This document shows, in pieces, positions 17,228-26,326 of a DNA stretch of 33,633 bases (the first letter of the stretch is position 1; each line of letters begins with the position of its first letter). The notes beneath the pieces are model-generated. The model was not told the origin of the DNA and searched no databases. It worked only from the letters and a program-made list of their open reading frames with translations. The stretch comes from Clostridiales bacterium. Lineage in GTDB: Bacteria; Bacillota; Clostridia; Lachnospirales; Lachnospiraceae. Position numbers and translations under genes: made by a program. The stretch is from assembly GCA_012519565.1 (NCBI GenBank), contig JAAYPX010000049.1, positions 1 to 33,633 on the forward strand, written 5' to 3'.

Positions 17228-17248
17228 GAGACGGTCTAAGACCGTCTC
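17228..17248 (-). terminator. Strong stem-loop after the solute-binding protein gene
   Basis: GAGACGGTC and GACCGTCTC form a perfect nine-base stem with a TAA loop, 20 bases after the stop codon. The minus strand then reads TCCGTTT, a short T tract. It is best seen as a partial terminator or 3' stabiliser separating the importer block from the xylanase. Confidence 0.6.
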
Positions 17249-17268
17249 ATTAATTTATTCTGTTTAAA

Positions 17269-18744
17269 TTATTTATTAGAAATTTTCTCGATGTTAGCAT
17301 TAGTTTCTGCTATTAGTGCATCCCACTTACTACTAATTTCCTCTATTTTTTCAGCAGGGGTAGCCTGTAATCCATAAATACTCCATATCATATCATCACC
17401 AGTATTAATACCATATACAAAATTATGATAGTTATAAACTACATCAGCAACATCATACATCATGGCCAAGGTTTCATCTACTGCTCTCTCATCCCTGTAC
17501 ATAGGATAGTAACGTTGCTTCCAATCGTCATCACCTTCGTATCCTGGTGTAGGATTGGTCCATAAATTATAAGCAAATGCTATCTTATTTGCTGTTTCCT
17601 CATCATAGCATGAAGGAATTACAGCAATATTATCACTAAAGTATACTCTATAATTTGATTCTTTATCAGGTTTTGGGAAGAGTACAAATCCCCAATCATC
17701 TTCCATGTCTTTTAAATCACCAGCCCAGTATTGCTCTCTAGCAATCATAGCTACTTCTGCTTGCATAAATGCGGTTGTAAAGTAGTCCCAGTTGGCATCT
17801 TCTGGACCTTTCATCTCATAACCTTTGTTTATTAACTTTACAACCCATTGCAAAGCTTCAATAAATTGTGGTTCATGAATTGCATTATAAAATTTACCAT
17901 TCTCGTCTTTACCTACAAATTTTCCATTATTAGCTGTTATAGCTCCTGGGATAAGCTCAGCAGAGAAGCTCATCATTGGATAAGTATCAATTACCCCATC
18001 ATTGTTATTATCAATAAGTAATTCTTCGCAAAGCTCCTCAAACTTATCCCATGTCCAATCCCCACTAGCCTGTAAATCGTATGGTAAATCAGGATCTAAA
18101 CCTGCTTCTTTAAATAATCTCTTATTAAAATATATTCCCAATTTAGGTTCTGATTTTCCTGATGCCATGCCAAAGATACTATCTCCATAGGTCATCTGTT
18201 CCAGAACAGCTTGATTCCATTTACTTTCTGTAAAATCAAGGTGCTCTAAAGTAGCTAGATCATAAAACAATCCATTGGCCAAAGGCTGTGCGGTCCAAGC
18301 TGGACCTAGAAGCATAATTTCAGCTGCTGGGTCTTCCGCCATAACAGATGTTGTGAAAGTCTCCTGCATGCCATTCCAATCTGATACAGCAACCTGCTTC
18401 ATTTTAAAGTTATATTTTTCTTGTATCATTCTGCGATATTCTTGAGTAGCCTCTTCTTGAGCAGTGGTTGGTTCTTTTTCTTCATCTGATGACCACCAGT
18501 CACCAATTATTATTTCCATTCCACCTAAGTCTAAATCTGGTATTGGTGTAAGGGTTGGACCTTCTTCTACTGTATCAAGGTTTGTATCATCTTCTTTTGC
18601 TACATCATCTGTTTTATCTTGTTCTACCTTGGAGCTGTCTGAAGATTCTGTCTCATCCTTTTTTCTACAAGCGGCAAATAGAGATAGACTCATAGCTAGA
18701 ATCATCAGAATTAATAACCACTTTCTAATACTCTTGATTTTCAT
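17269..18744 (-). CDS. Sugar ABC transporter solute-binding lipoprotein
   Basis: 491-residue extracellular binding protein. The signal peptide MKIKSIRKWLLILMILAMSL leads to lipobox FAAC (Cys26), followed by a low-complexity acidic linker (about 27-60). The periplasmic-binding fold begins near GGMEIIIGDWW. DNNNDGVIDTYP (near 248-259) is an EF-hand-like calcium loop often found in family 1 sugar-binding proteins. GAGGAGG precedes the ATG. It is the last gene of the nine-gene block, downstream of its two permease genes, and is followed by a stem-loop and the xylanase. The likely ligand is a substituted xylo-oligosaccharide, by context only. Confidence 0.92.
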   Translation of the reverse strand: MKIKSIRKWLLILMILAMSLSLFAACRKKDETESSDSSKVEQDKTDDVAKEDDTNLDTVEEGPTLTPIPDLDLGGMEIIIGDWWSSDEEKEPTTAQEEATQEYRRMIQEKYNFKMKQVAVSDWNGMQETFTTSVMAEDPAAEIMLLGPAWTAQPLANGLFYDLATLEHLDFTESKWNQAVLEQMTYGDSIFGMASGKSEPKLGIYFNKRLFKEAGLDPDLPYDLQASGDWTWDKFEELCEELLIDNNNDGVIDTYPMMSFSAELIPGAITANNGKFVGKDENGKFYNAIHEPQFIEALQWVVKLINKGYEMKGPEDANWDYFTTAFMQAEVAMIAREQYWAGDLKDMEDDWGFVLFPKPDKESNYRVYFSDNIAVIPSCYDEETANKIAFAYNLWTNPTPGYEGDDDWKQRYYPMYRDERAVDETLAMMYDVADVVYNYHNFVYGINTGDDMIWSIYGLQATPAEKIEEISSKWDALIAETNANIEKISNK

Positions 18745-18796
18745 TTTTTACCTCCTCATTAATTTTATAGTAAAGTGTTTAACACTTTCTACATAA

Positions 18797-19840
18797 TTAC
18801 ATTTTTAAACCAGTCTGATTTATACTCTCAACAAAGCCCTTCTGAGCTACTATATAGATAATCAGTAGTGGGATAATCGTCATAATCATTCCAGTGGAAA
18901 TCATCATTTGTGAATAAGCCTCTGATATTTTGCCAGATCCATACATGGCCAGATTGTAGTCGCTCAGTAATCCAGTTATTGATGTTAATCTTTTTGATAG
19001 TAATACAACTTTGCCAAGGAACATCTTGGAATAGAATGAATCTGTCCATTGCCAAACAAAAGCAAACAAAAAACATGATGTTATAACTGGTCTAGCGTCA
19101 GGAAGCATAATTCTTATAAATGTAGATAGATTACCACAACCATCGACATAAGCTGCCTCCTCAAGCTCCTTGGGCACTCCTCTAAAATATTGTCTTACTA
19201 TAAATATGTACAAACCATTCTTCAACCCCATACAACTGGCACTAAGTAGCAAATATGGTATAGTCGAGTTATGGAGATTAATAGTCGATCCTTTAAAAAA
19301 TTTGAATATACCAAAAATATCAAAAAATCTAAAATTAAGATATAAGGATGACATAATGGTTTGAGGTGGAACAACTATCACTAATAAAACACAGGCAAAC
19401 CAAAACCTTTTTAGGGGAAAATTAAATCTTGCGAACCCATATCCAACCAATGTACAGGATACAACTTGTAATATACTAACTAGGGTTGATATGCCAATGG
19501 TATTGCGCAGCGCCTTCCAATAGCCAATTAAATAGTTAATTAGTTTATAATTTTCTGTAGTAAAATTTCTTGGAACAACTATTACCGTAGAATCATATAA
19601 ATCTTTTTCTTTCATAAAGCTTAAGGATAGCTTGTTAATCAGTGGCTGTAATATTAAGAAGCACAAACCCATTATCAGGATTGCTCGTATTAACTTATAC
19701 AACTTACTCTTTACAATCTTCCTAAGAAGGTAACCACCAGATTTTTCATTTCTTATAGCAAACTCTCTCCATCTGTTTATGAGTGAGTTTTCTTGCACTT
19801 TCTTGCTAGTAATTGATTTTTCTGCTATTGTTTTATTCAT
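18797..19840 (-). CDS. Sugar ABC transporter permease, MalG-like
   Basis: 347-residue inner-membrane permease with about six helices. The conserved cytoplasmic EAA loop reads ELEEAAYVDGCGNLSTFIRI followed by MLPDARP, and the protein ends NQTGLKM. The N-terminus has about 50 extra charged residues before the first membrane helix compared with the usual 280-residue MalG type. It starts within the end of the MalF-like gene, overlapping by 8 bases (ATGAATAA), so translation is coupled. It pairs with that permease and the downstream lipoprotein. No ATPase gene is present in the window. Confidence 0.92.
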   Translation of the reverse strand: MNKTIAEKSITSKKVQENSLINRWREFAIRNEKSGGYLLRKIVKSKLYKLIRAILIMGLCFLILQPLINKLSLSFMKEKDLYDSTVIVVPRNFTTENYKLINYLIGYWKALRNTIGISTLVSILQVVSCTLVGYGFARFNFPLKRFWFACVLLVIVVPPQTIMSSLYLNFRFFDIFGIFKFFKGSTINLHNSTIPYLLLSASCMGLKNGLYIFIVRQYFRGVPKELEEAAYVDGCGNLSTFIRIMLPDARPVITSCFLFAFVWQWTDSFYSKMFLGKVVLLSKRLTSITGLLSDYNLAMYGSGKISEAYSQMMISTGMIMTIIPLLIIYIVAQKGFVESINQTGLKM

Positions 19841-20741
19841 AATAATACACCCACCTTGAAATAATTCCGCTAGATATGCCTATAATAAGGATAACAGCTA
19901 AAAAGTAAACCCAGGCCATAGCAGAACTTAATCCATAATCCAATTTCGGAGACATTGTTTCTGTAATCTTTTTCATAACATCGCTATCAGTTCTCATAAA
20001 AAAATCAACGATGGTATATACTAAATTTACTAATACTACGGAACTTACCATTGGCAATGTAATCTTCCAGAAACTTTCCCAAGATGTGCATCCTTCTATT
20101 TTAGCTGCCTCATACATATTTTTTGGTATAGTCTGTAATCCCGAAAGGAATATTATGATTTGGATACCAGATGCAATAACCACATCATAAACACTATTTA
20201 CGATGTTAAAGACAGTCGTCAAAAATCTTGTGCCTATACCACTGTTTGATAATATTTCCTCTAAAGCTGCTGTAATACTTGTATCATTCGTGTTTGCCTT
20301 TATATAGTCTGCAAGCCCCTCCAATAGACTATTGTTATATTCCAGTCCTACCAATACACCAGAAGATAGTATAACTGGAAGGAAAAACACTGCCCGTACC
20401 AATCCCCTTCCTTTGAACTCCTGGTTAAGTAGTAGAGCCATAAAAAAACTGATTATTAATGTAGCTGGAACACTAGTGGCCATTTTTGTTAACTCTTCCG
20501 TAAGGAAGCGGGCATATTCAGGATCCACTCGAAAGGCAGTTTTAAAGTTTTCCAAACCTATAAACTCCATTATAAAACCGCCCTGACCGCTTTGGATTAA
20601 AACTCTACTAAAACACATTCGAAACGATTCTATGAGTGGCAAAACCATGAAGGCAATAAAGCCTATAATAAATGGTGAGATGAATAAATACCCAGCAATT
20701 GCTTTCCTTTTTTTCAAATCCTTTTGCTTTGCTTTAGCCAT
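19833..20741 (-). CDS. Sugar ABC transporter permease, MalF-like
   Basis: 302-residue membrane permease. The first helix is near 14-38 (GYLFISPFIIGFIAFMVLPL). A periplasmic loop of about 50 residues comes before the core helices, and the EAA loop is NMYEAAKIEGCTSWESFWKI followed by TLPMVSS. GAAGGTAAAG lies ahead of the ATG, and only four bases separate it from the stop of the DUF5696-like gene upstream, so it belongs to the same transcript. It forms the second permease pair of the block with the overlapping MalG-like gene. Confidence 0.92.
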   Translation of the reverse strand: MAKAKQKDLKKRKAIAGYLFISPFIIGFIAFMVLPLIESFRMCFSRVLIQSGQGGFIMEFIGLENFKTAFRVDPEYARFLTEELTKMATSVPATLIISFFMALLLNQEFKGRGLVRAVFFLPVILSSGVLVGLEYNNSLLEGLADYIKANTNDTSITAALEEILSNSGIGTRFLTTVFNIVNSVYDVVIASGIQIIIFLSGLQTIPKNMYEAAKIEGCTSWESFWKITLPMVSSVVLVNLVYTIVDFFMRTDSDVMKKITETMSPKLDYGLSSAMAWVYFLAVILIIGISSGIISRWVYYYE

Positions 20742-20745
20742 ATCT

Positions 20746-23271
20746 TTACCTTCTTTCCACTATATAGTCTCTTGCAGGAACATTTAAACCGTTGTAGGCA
20801 AAATCTGTATTACTATAGTTGACATATACTTTAGTACCATCCTCATAACTAGTAACCATTACTTTCTCACTTAATATCTCGTGGTCAGTAATATATTGGT
20901 TAAAACAATGTCCTAATTCCTCTTCATATCTACTATAAATTTCATAAGCTTTGCCTATCCATTGGTCATAATCTGCTGCGAAAAATGATGTGTAATTTGA
21001 TTCCTGTAAAGTAGATACAGGCTCTTTCATAAATGTGAAAGATAGGCCAGCTCCTGTTTCAACACTTTTAAGAACCATATCTTGATAATTTTCCGCTAAA
21101 TTAACTGCCTTTCCTGAATAATTAACCAAACCATGTAGTGCAATGGAATAGAACGGAATCGCATGATCAATTATGTGATACATATTTCCCTTGAAATCCA
21201 TATTAGTTACAAAATCCACATATGGTATTACATAATCATTACCATGGTTGACTATTATACCTTTACCAGATGCAATAAGCTCCTGCATCTTCTCTTGCTG
21301 CATATTTATTACATCTTGCCTGCTTATATTGTTTTTGGGATTATAATCCCCACTGATGTAATGACCAATATCATAGAATGCTAATCCACTGGCAGCATAA
21401 CTATCTACGCTCCTCCAAAGATTATCAATAGCTTCTAAAGCCACCTGCGGCTTTAATAAGTAATGGTAATCCTGTAAAGTATCTACACCAAACCATAACC
21501 GGGAGAATGGTTTTAGTTTAACAATTTCTCTAGTGGCATATTTAGCTGCATCTCTATTGATTACAAAACCGTCAAAGAGAGTATTATCATATGCATATTC
21601 CATTCTACCTTCCAAGTACACGGGTACATTGAGTTCCTTGGATAATTGTATAAACTTCCTAAAGGCTTTTTCTCCACCTAATTCAGAAATTGGTTTAATA
21701 CGATTTAAATTTTTATGTTTAAGCCCACCGTTCATCCACCCAGAATATTTTATGGATAAATTTTTAAAGCCAAGATTATATAGGTCAGTGAGTAACTCAT
21801 ATGCTTCGTTATAAGTGGTCAGAGCTATTGGAACCGACATTGGTACCCCAAATTTTTGTTTTATTTTATCAATAGCCCCTAACACTGTTACATTAACAGG
21901 GGTACTGGTCTCCTCTTTCTTTTTCATATTAGGATAACGGTCCAATAAATATTGCCTATATTCAATAGCCATATCTACATAGTCATCGGAATTTAGAAAG
22001 CTATATCTTTGTTTAACTGATCCTTGGGGCTTATTTTTTTCATATAGAACAACTGCTGCTGCTGATTTGGCAGAAACATTCATCGGTGCAGAGTGGATTA
22101 CAGTATATGTAGCATTAGCGTAATTGTAACTGTTACTGCGGCCACTTACATCCGCCTCAATAGCAGCCACTGCTGCATAATCTTCTAGTATACATAGGAC
22201 GGAATTTCCATTCTTTGCAATACCGAAAACAGGAAAATCAGCCCTGCTTTCATCAATTAAAGCATTCCTCTTCAATGCGTCATCCCAACCATAAATATCG
22301 GAATAGTATGAATTCATGGTGTTTTTACCATTATTAAATGTTATTATTGAGCCATTACCCTCTGGTATTAAGAGATATCCCTCATCTTCTGTGCTACCAG
22401 CACCAAAGTAAGGAAGAACTTTCACATTTATCATAGGATAATAGTCATACCATTCCATTTCATCAAATGGTAGTTCAACAACTAGATCCTTATCTTCCAA
22501 TCGGTAAATTACAGATATGTTAAAAAATGGTATGTTTTTGTCCTTAGCTTTACTTCCAATTTGACTATCTAGCTCAAAATCCTCGTCAGTATAACCAGCT
22601 TGGGAAAATATAACCTCTAATTTTTGTCTTAAATGATCTGGAATACCATCTCGGACTGCATAAACAATCTCATTGGCTAAATTGGGATATAAGGATAATA
22701 ATTCTGATTTATTATCTGAAGCCCGCAGATTATTGATATCATACTTTCTATAGTACTCTTTAATCTGCCTTTGCCCGCTACTGTCCATTTTTTCTAAAAA
22801 AATATTAAGTCTGTCTTCAGAAATTGCTAAAGGTATCTTAAAAACTTTTTCCACTACACCTAAGGTATAGTTCACCTTAATGTAATCATTTCCCTGTTCA
22901 ATAGAATACTGTCCTCTTTCAATTGAATATTCATGATTATTGTATAAAGTATCAACACCATTTTCATTGCTGTATTTAAGTATTAGCGTCGATTGAAGTA
23001 GGCTTTTATTAAGGCCATTGGCTAGTGGATCATTATTACCATCCACTGGATTTGAATACCATACCGCATTACTGCGCTTATCTATTACTTGAAAACTTGT
23101 GCTGCTTGGGTCTAATATTAAACTTAAATTTTCATTCTCAAGTGTGTAAGAATTCTCTACTTCTGTATTGGAGAATGTTTCTAATACTTTTTCTTCTTCA
23201 TCAGTCTTATTACAACCGACCATTATGATTACTACCATTAAACAAATACTTACCAAACTATACTTTTTCAT
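20746..23271 (-). CDS. Large lipoprotein, DUF5696-like (glycosidase-fold candidate)
   Basis: 841 residues. A short signal peptide ends in lipobox MVGC (Cys20), so it is anchored outside the cell. The N-terminal half (about 40-420) looks like a beta-supersandwich: ENLSLILDPSSTSFQVIDKR is the pattern seen at the start of several glycosidase clans. The central part (about 445-720) resembles a (beta/alpha)8 barrel, with LTDLYNLGFKNLSIKYSGWM, LSKELNVPVYLEGRMEYAYD and FYDIGHYISG. The end, KVYVNYSNTDFAYNGL, is a small beta domain. I recall this protein family as DUF5696, repeatedly next to Yip1 and sugar permease genes; that identification is from memory. It may be a surface glycosidase or a sugar-binding relative that feeds the two importers. 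Confidence 0.8.
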   Translation of the reverse strand: MKKYSLVSICLMVVIIMVGCNKTDEEEKVLETFSNTEVENSYTLENENLSLILDPSSTSFQVIDKRSNAVWYSNPVDGNNDPLANGLNKSLLQSTLILKYSNENGVDTLYNNHEYSIERGQYSIEQGNDYIKVNYTLGVVEKVFKIPLAISEDRLNIFLEKMDSSGQRQIKEYYRKYDINNLRASDNKSELLSLYPNLANEIVYAVRDGIPDHLRQKLEVIFSQAGYTDEDFELDSQIGSKAKDKNIPFFNISVIYRLEDKDLVVELPFDEMEWYDYYPMINVKVLPYFGAGSTEDEGYLLIPEGNGSIITFNNGKNTMNSYYSDIYGWDDALKRNALIDESRADFPVFGIAKNGNSVLCILEDYAAVAAIEADVSGRSNSYNYANATYTVIHSAPMNVSAKSAAAVVLYEKNKPQGSVKQRYSFLNSDDYVDMAIEYRQYLLDRYPNMKKKEETSTPVNVTVLGAIDKIKQKFGVPMSVPIALTTYNEAYELLTDLYNLGFKNLSIKYSGWMNGGLKHKNLNRIKPISELGGEKAFRKFIQLSKELNVPVYLEGRMEYAYDNTLFDGFVINRDAAKYATREIVKLKPFSRLWFGVDTLQDYHYLLKPQVALEAIDNLWRSVDSYAASGLAFYDIGHYISGDYNPKNNISRQDVINMQQEKMQELIASGKGIIVNHGNDYVIPYVDFVTNMDFKGNMYHIIDHAIPFYSIALHGLVNYSGKAVNLAENYQDMVLKSVETGAGLSFTFMKEPVSTLQESNYTSFFAADYDQWIGKAYEIYSRYEEELGHCFNQYITDHEILSEKVMVTSYEDGTKVYVNYSNTDFAYNGLNVPARDYIVERR

Positions 23272-23286
23272 CTCCTGCCCTCCTAA

Positions 23287-23949
23287 TCAGTAGAAACGAA
23301 AGACAATTTCTTTATATAATGATATGAAATATGCAACAGTGTCACTGACTAAGCTGAAAAATAGTAATAATACGAATATGATTAACATCATTCCAACTAT
23401 GGTAGCAATTATTGTGATAACAGCTTTGCCTAAGGAATATTCATGTATCATCATAGCGGCACTCATGATTAACATTACACACCAAATTCTAGACAGACTG
23501 GCAAAAAAGTAATAGAATGCTCCTTCTTCTACTGTCATAAGATTACTTATAAATATCATAGGTAATTGAATTAATACATAAGGGGTAAGGGCATATCCCA
23601 TGGCCATATATATTCCTTTCAAGGTACCTTTACCATCGAAAAGTGTTGTCAATCCCCAGTTAGCAACACATCCAATAATAATCGGTGCAATAAATCCAAT
23701 TATTTCTTCAAAAATATTGATATACTCCCACTGCACTTTTATAAAGAGAAAACTTGTAAATTGAAGTCTCCAGATCTTTGTTATCAAAGATAGGATAATA
23801 ATTATATTTGCAGCCCCCAAAGATCCTCTTTTCTCATGGGTTAAATCCCAAAAACCGTCCAATGGATGAGTTATCACATATAGCGAATAGCGTAGTGTCT
23901 TACCCAGATGTTTCATCGTATCTGTGCTAAAAGCTGTAGCTATTTTCAT
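23287..23949 (-). CDS. Yip1-family integral membrane protein
   Basis: 220 residues with about five or six hydrophobic helices after a cytoplasmic N-terminus that contains HPLDGFWDLTHEKRGS, the conserved block I associate with bacterial Yip1-domain proteins. YALTPYVLIQLPMIFISNLM is the second family hallmark (a proline-rich membrane segment). It overlaps the NHL gene's stop by 4 bases (ATGA), so it is translationally coupled, and is 15 bases ahead of the DUF5696-like gene. Its role is unknown. The fixed position between the propeller and lipoprotein genes suggests a membrane partner of one or both, perhaps stabilising the two permease pairs. Confidence 0.85.
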   Translation of the reverse strand: MKIATAFSTDTMKHLGKTLRYSLYVITHPLDGFWDLTHEKRGSLGAANIIIILSLITKIWRLQFTSFLFIKVQWEYINIFEEIIGFIAPIIIGCVANWGLTTLFDGKGTLKGIYMAMGYALTPYVLIQLPMIFISNLMTVEEGAFYYFFASLSRIWCVMLIMSAAMMIHEYSLGKAVITIIATIVGMMLIIFVLLLFFSLVSDTVAYFISLYKEIVFRFY

Positions 23950-25424
23950 GCTTCACTCACCTCTCTCTTAATTTTCTTTACTCTTGCACTTATAGTAGGA
24001 GCAGCAATAGCAATTACAACTATTGTAAATATCCAGGAGATATTTCTCTCAATCCATTCTTTACGATATAGTTGGTATGCCTTAGAATAATTATTATCAT
24101 CCCACTTATATTTAAAGTATTTCATCGCCTCTTCATATCTTTTTTGCCTTAATAAGGAACGTCCAATGCCAATATAGGCTAGATCATAGTTTCCATTAAA
24201 CATAAGAACGCGTTCCCAATACTCCGCTGATAAATCGTAATTACCCTTTTTATATTCTTCTAATGCATCATTAATAAGCTCTCCATAACTTGTTAAGGTA
24301 AAGATTGTTATTCCTAAATTTTTAGTATCCAATACTAATAAATCCGTACCCATATGGTCTATAGCAACAGGATACTGTAAATACCCAATTTTATTACCAA
24401 GTCCCCCAAAGGCATAAAGCAGATTACCCTGATTATCATAGCCAAAGATACGCCCTCTAGTCCTATCAAGTGCATAGTAAGTATCATTATCTAGAGCTGT
24501 TACATCCACTAATTTTGAAGAACCAGTAACCCCTCCTGCATCTCCCCACTCTACATCACCTATTGGTGGGAAATAACCATTTTTAATTAAAATATCTTTC
24601 CCCATAGTATTTAATTTTCGAATAGGCTTTGCTTGATCACTTATTAAATCATACTCTTCAAATACTGATGTGGTAGCATAGACAAATCCATCCTTGTCAA
24701 TGGCAATATTGTTATATTCGGTAGGTACAAATTGTACCATCTGAGATCTTTGGATTTCTGTTGAAATCTGTTTCCATAAGTAATCAATCATATTAAACTT
24801 TACGGTATTAGCCCCCATATAACCAGTAAACTCACCCTTATTATCAAATACCAATACACCCTTGTTATAATTCTTGACTAAAACAAATATTCTTCCTAAT
24901 CGATCTACTACTACTTTCTGTGGAAAAAAGTCCAAGGAAGGATCTATGGTTTCATCCTGGGGTTGATGCATTTCTTTCACTAATCTATATTGAGAATCGA
25001 TTTGGACTATCCTCTGATTATTGGTATCACATATATACATATCTCCATTACCTGACACGAATATATCATGAGGAGCAGCTAAGGAATTGACTGCTGTATC
25101 TCCATCAAATTCACTGAATTCATTGATAACCACAAATTGATCAGCATTTTTTTCTATGATAACAATTCGATTATTACCTGTATCACATACATAAATAGTA
25201 TTATCTTTTACAAATACTCCTTGCGGATCTTTGAAATTACCTATACCTAATGTATTACCGGTTATAAAATATGATGGTGTATATGCATCAGGAGATTTCA
25301 TAGCATCGCCAAAATAATCATATGTGTAGGTATACATACTATCCATGGCCTTTACATTCATTGATGGAGATATTAATAATATCAAGATACAGAAAAGAGC
25401 AGTTTTTATACTTTTTTCTCTCAT
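23946..25424 (-). CDS. NHL-repeat beta-propeller with TPR and C-terminal membrane anchor
   Basis: 492 residues. A signal peptide (about 1-26, ending KAMDS region) is followed by NHL-type blades: LGIGNFKDPQGVFVKDNTIY, VCDTGNNRIVIIEK, LAAPHDIFVSGNGDMYICDT, NNQRIVQID and more, with LGNKIGYLQYPVAIDHMGTD as the last. Residues about 390-445 form a TPR pair (EYKKGNYDLSAEYWERVLMF, GRSLLRQKRYEEAMKYFKYK). A single membrane helix (about 457-475) ends in a basic cytoplasmic tail, giving a propeller outside and an anchor at the C-terminus. GGAGG precedes the ATG. The layout suggests an extracellular scaffold beside the importers. No catalytic motif is visible. Confidence 0.85.
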   Translation of the reverse strand: MREKSIKTALFCILILLISPSMNVKAMDSMYTYTYDYFGDAMKSPDAYTPSYFITGNTLGIGNFKDPQGVFVKDNTIYVCDTGNNRIVIIEKNADQFVVINEFSEFDGDTAVNSLAAPHDIFVSGNGDMYICDTNNQRIVQIDSQYRLVKEMHQPQDETIDPSLDFFPQKVVVDRLGRIFVLVKNYNKGVLVFDNKGEFTGYMGANTVKFNMIDYLWKQISTEIQRSQMVQFVPTEYNNIAIDKDGFVYATTSVFEEYDLISDQAKPIRKLNTMGKDILIKNGYFPPIGDVEWGDAGGVTGSSKLVDVTALDNDTYYALDRTRGRIFGYDNQGNLLYAFGGLGNKIGYLQYPVAIDHMGTDLLVLDTKNLGITIFTLTSYGELINDALEEYKKGNYDLSAEYWERVLMFNGNYDLAYIGIGRSLLRQKRYEEAMKYFKYKWDDNNYSKAYQLYRKEWIERNISWIFTIVVIAIAAPTISARVKKIKREVSEA

Positions 25425-25434
25425 TGCTTCCTCC

Positions 25435-26301
25435 TTATTCCTTAATACCTGAAGTTGCCATCGTTTGAAGAATATTACTTTGAGATATTATGAATGTACA
25501 TATAGGTACTATCATCATAATTAATGTTACCGCTGAACCTACACCCGCTCTTGCGATACCTCCAGCAATAATCTGTGATAAAGCATATGGCAAAGTCTTC
25601 ATTTCTTCGGAGTAGATAAAATTGGATGCCCTAGTATTCCACAAGCCTTGAACTGAGAGTATAATTAAAGTTAGAGAGGCTGGCTTAACCAGTGGCATAA
25701 CAATCCTTGTATATATTTTCCACTCTTTTGCTCCATCTATCTTAGCTGCATCCATCAATGTATCAGGTATGCCATCCATGAACTGCCTCATCAGGAAAAA
25801 CCCAAGGGGTGCAGCAAATGCTGGTACTATAACAGCCCATATGGTATTAACCCAACCAATCTTAGACATAACTATGTAGTTTGGAATGGCAGTAACATAA
25901 CCGTTGAACATTAGAGCAGTAACTACTAAATTACTGAACATTTTACCGCCAGGAAAATCGTATTTTGCAATTACATATGCACCCATAGAAGAAATCAAGA
26001 GATGACCCGCTGTACCTACTACCGTAATAAAAGCTGTGTTAAAAAAGTATCTTGAGAAGGGCACCCATGACTTGCTTAAAATTACAAATAAATCCTGAAA
26101 GTTATCAAGCGTAGGGTTTTGAACAAATAACCTTGGAGGATAAACGAATATCTCATCCAAAGGTTTAAATGCACTGTTTATGGCATATACCAGAGGAAAT
26201 GCCATAAACATGCCAAATAGTGTTAAGACAAAATAGATACAATAATCCCCTGCCCTTGAGCGATTCGGTCTTCTTCTTTTAAAATGTTTTCTTTTCTTCA
26301 T
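25435..26301 (-). CDS. Sugar ABC transporter permease, MalG-like
   Basis: 288-residue permease of standard length. A basic N-terminus (KKRKHFKRRRPNRSRAGDY) comes before the first helix, the EAA loop is LMDAAKIDGAKEWKIYTRIV then MPLVKP, and it ends QTMATSGIKE, the usual close of MalG-type permeases. AAAGGA lies nine bases before the ATG. It sits between its MalF-like partner (25 bases upstream) and the NHL gene (10 bases downstream), making it part of a continuous transcript. Confidence 0.93.
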   Translation of the reverse strand: MKKRKHFKRRRPNRSRAGDYCIYFVLTLFGMFMAFPLVYAINSAFKPLDEIFVYPPRLFVQNPTLDNFQDLFVILSKSWVPFSRYFFNTAFITVVGTAGHLLISSMGAYVIAKYDFPGGKMFSNLVVTALMFNGYVTAIPNYIVMSKIGWVNTIWAVIVPAFAAPLGFFLMRQFMDGIPDTLMDAAKIDGAKEWKIYTRIVMPLVKPASLTLIILSVQGLWNTRASNFIYSEEMKTLPYALSQIIAGGIARAGVGSAVTLIMMIVPICTFIISQSNILQTMATSGIKE

Positions 26302-26326
26302 AGCATTATTTCCTTTCTATACGACA

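Noticed and set aside
18828-19076. 82-codon minus-strand ORF inside the MalG-like permease
   Set aside because: It is a shifted frame of the permease; the EAA-loop frame is the real one.
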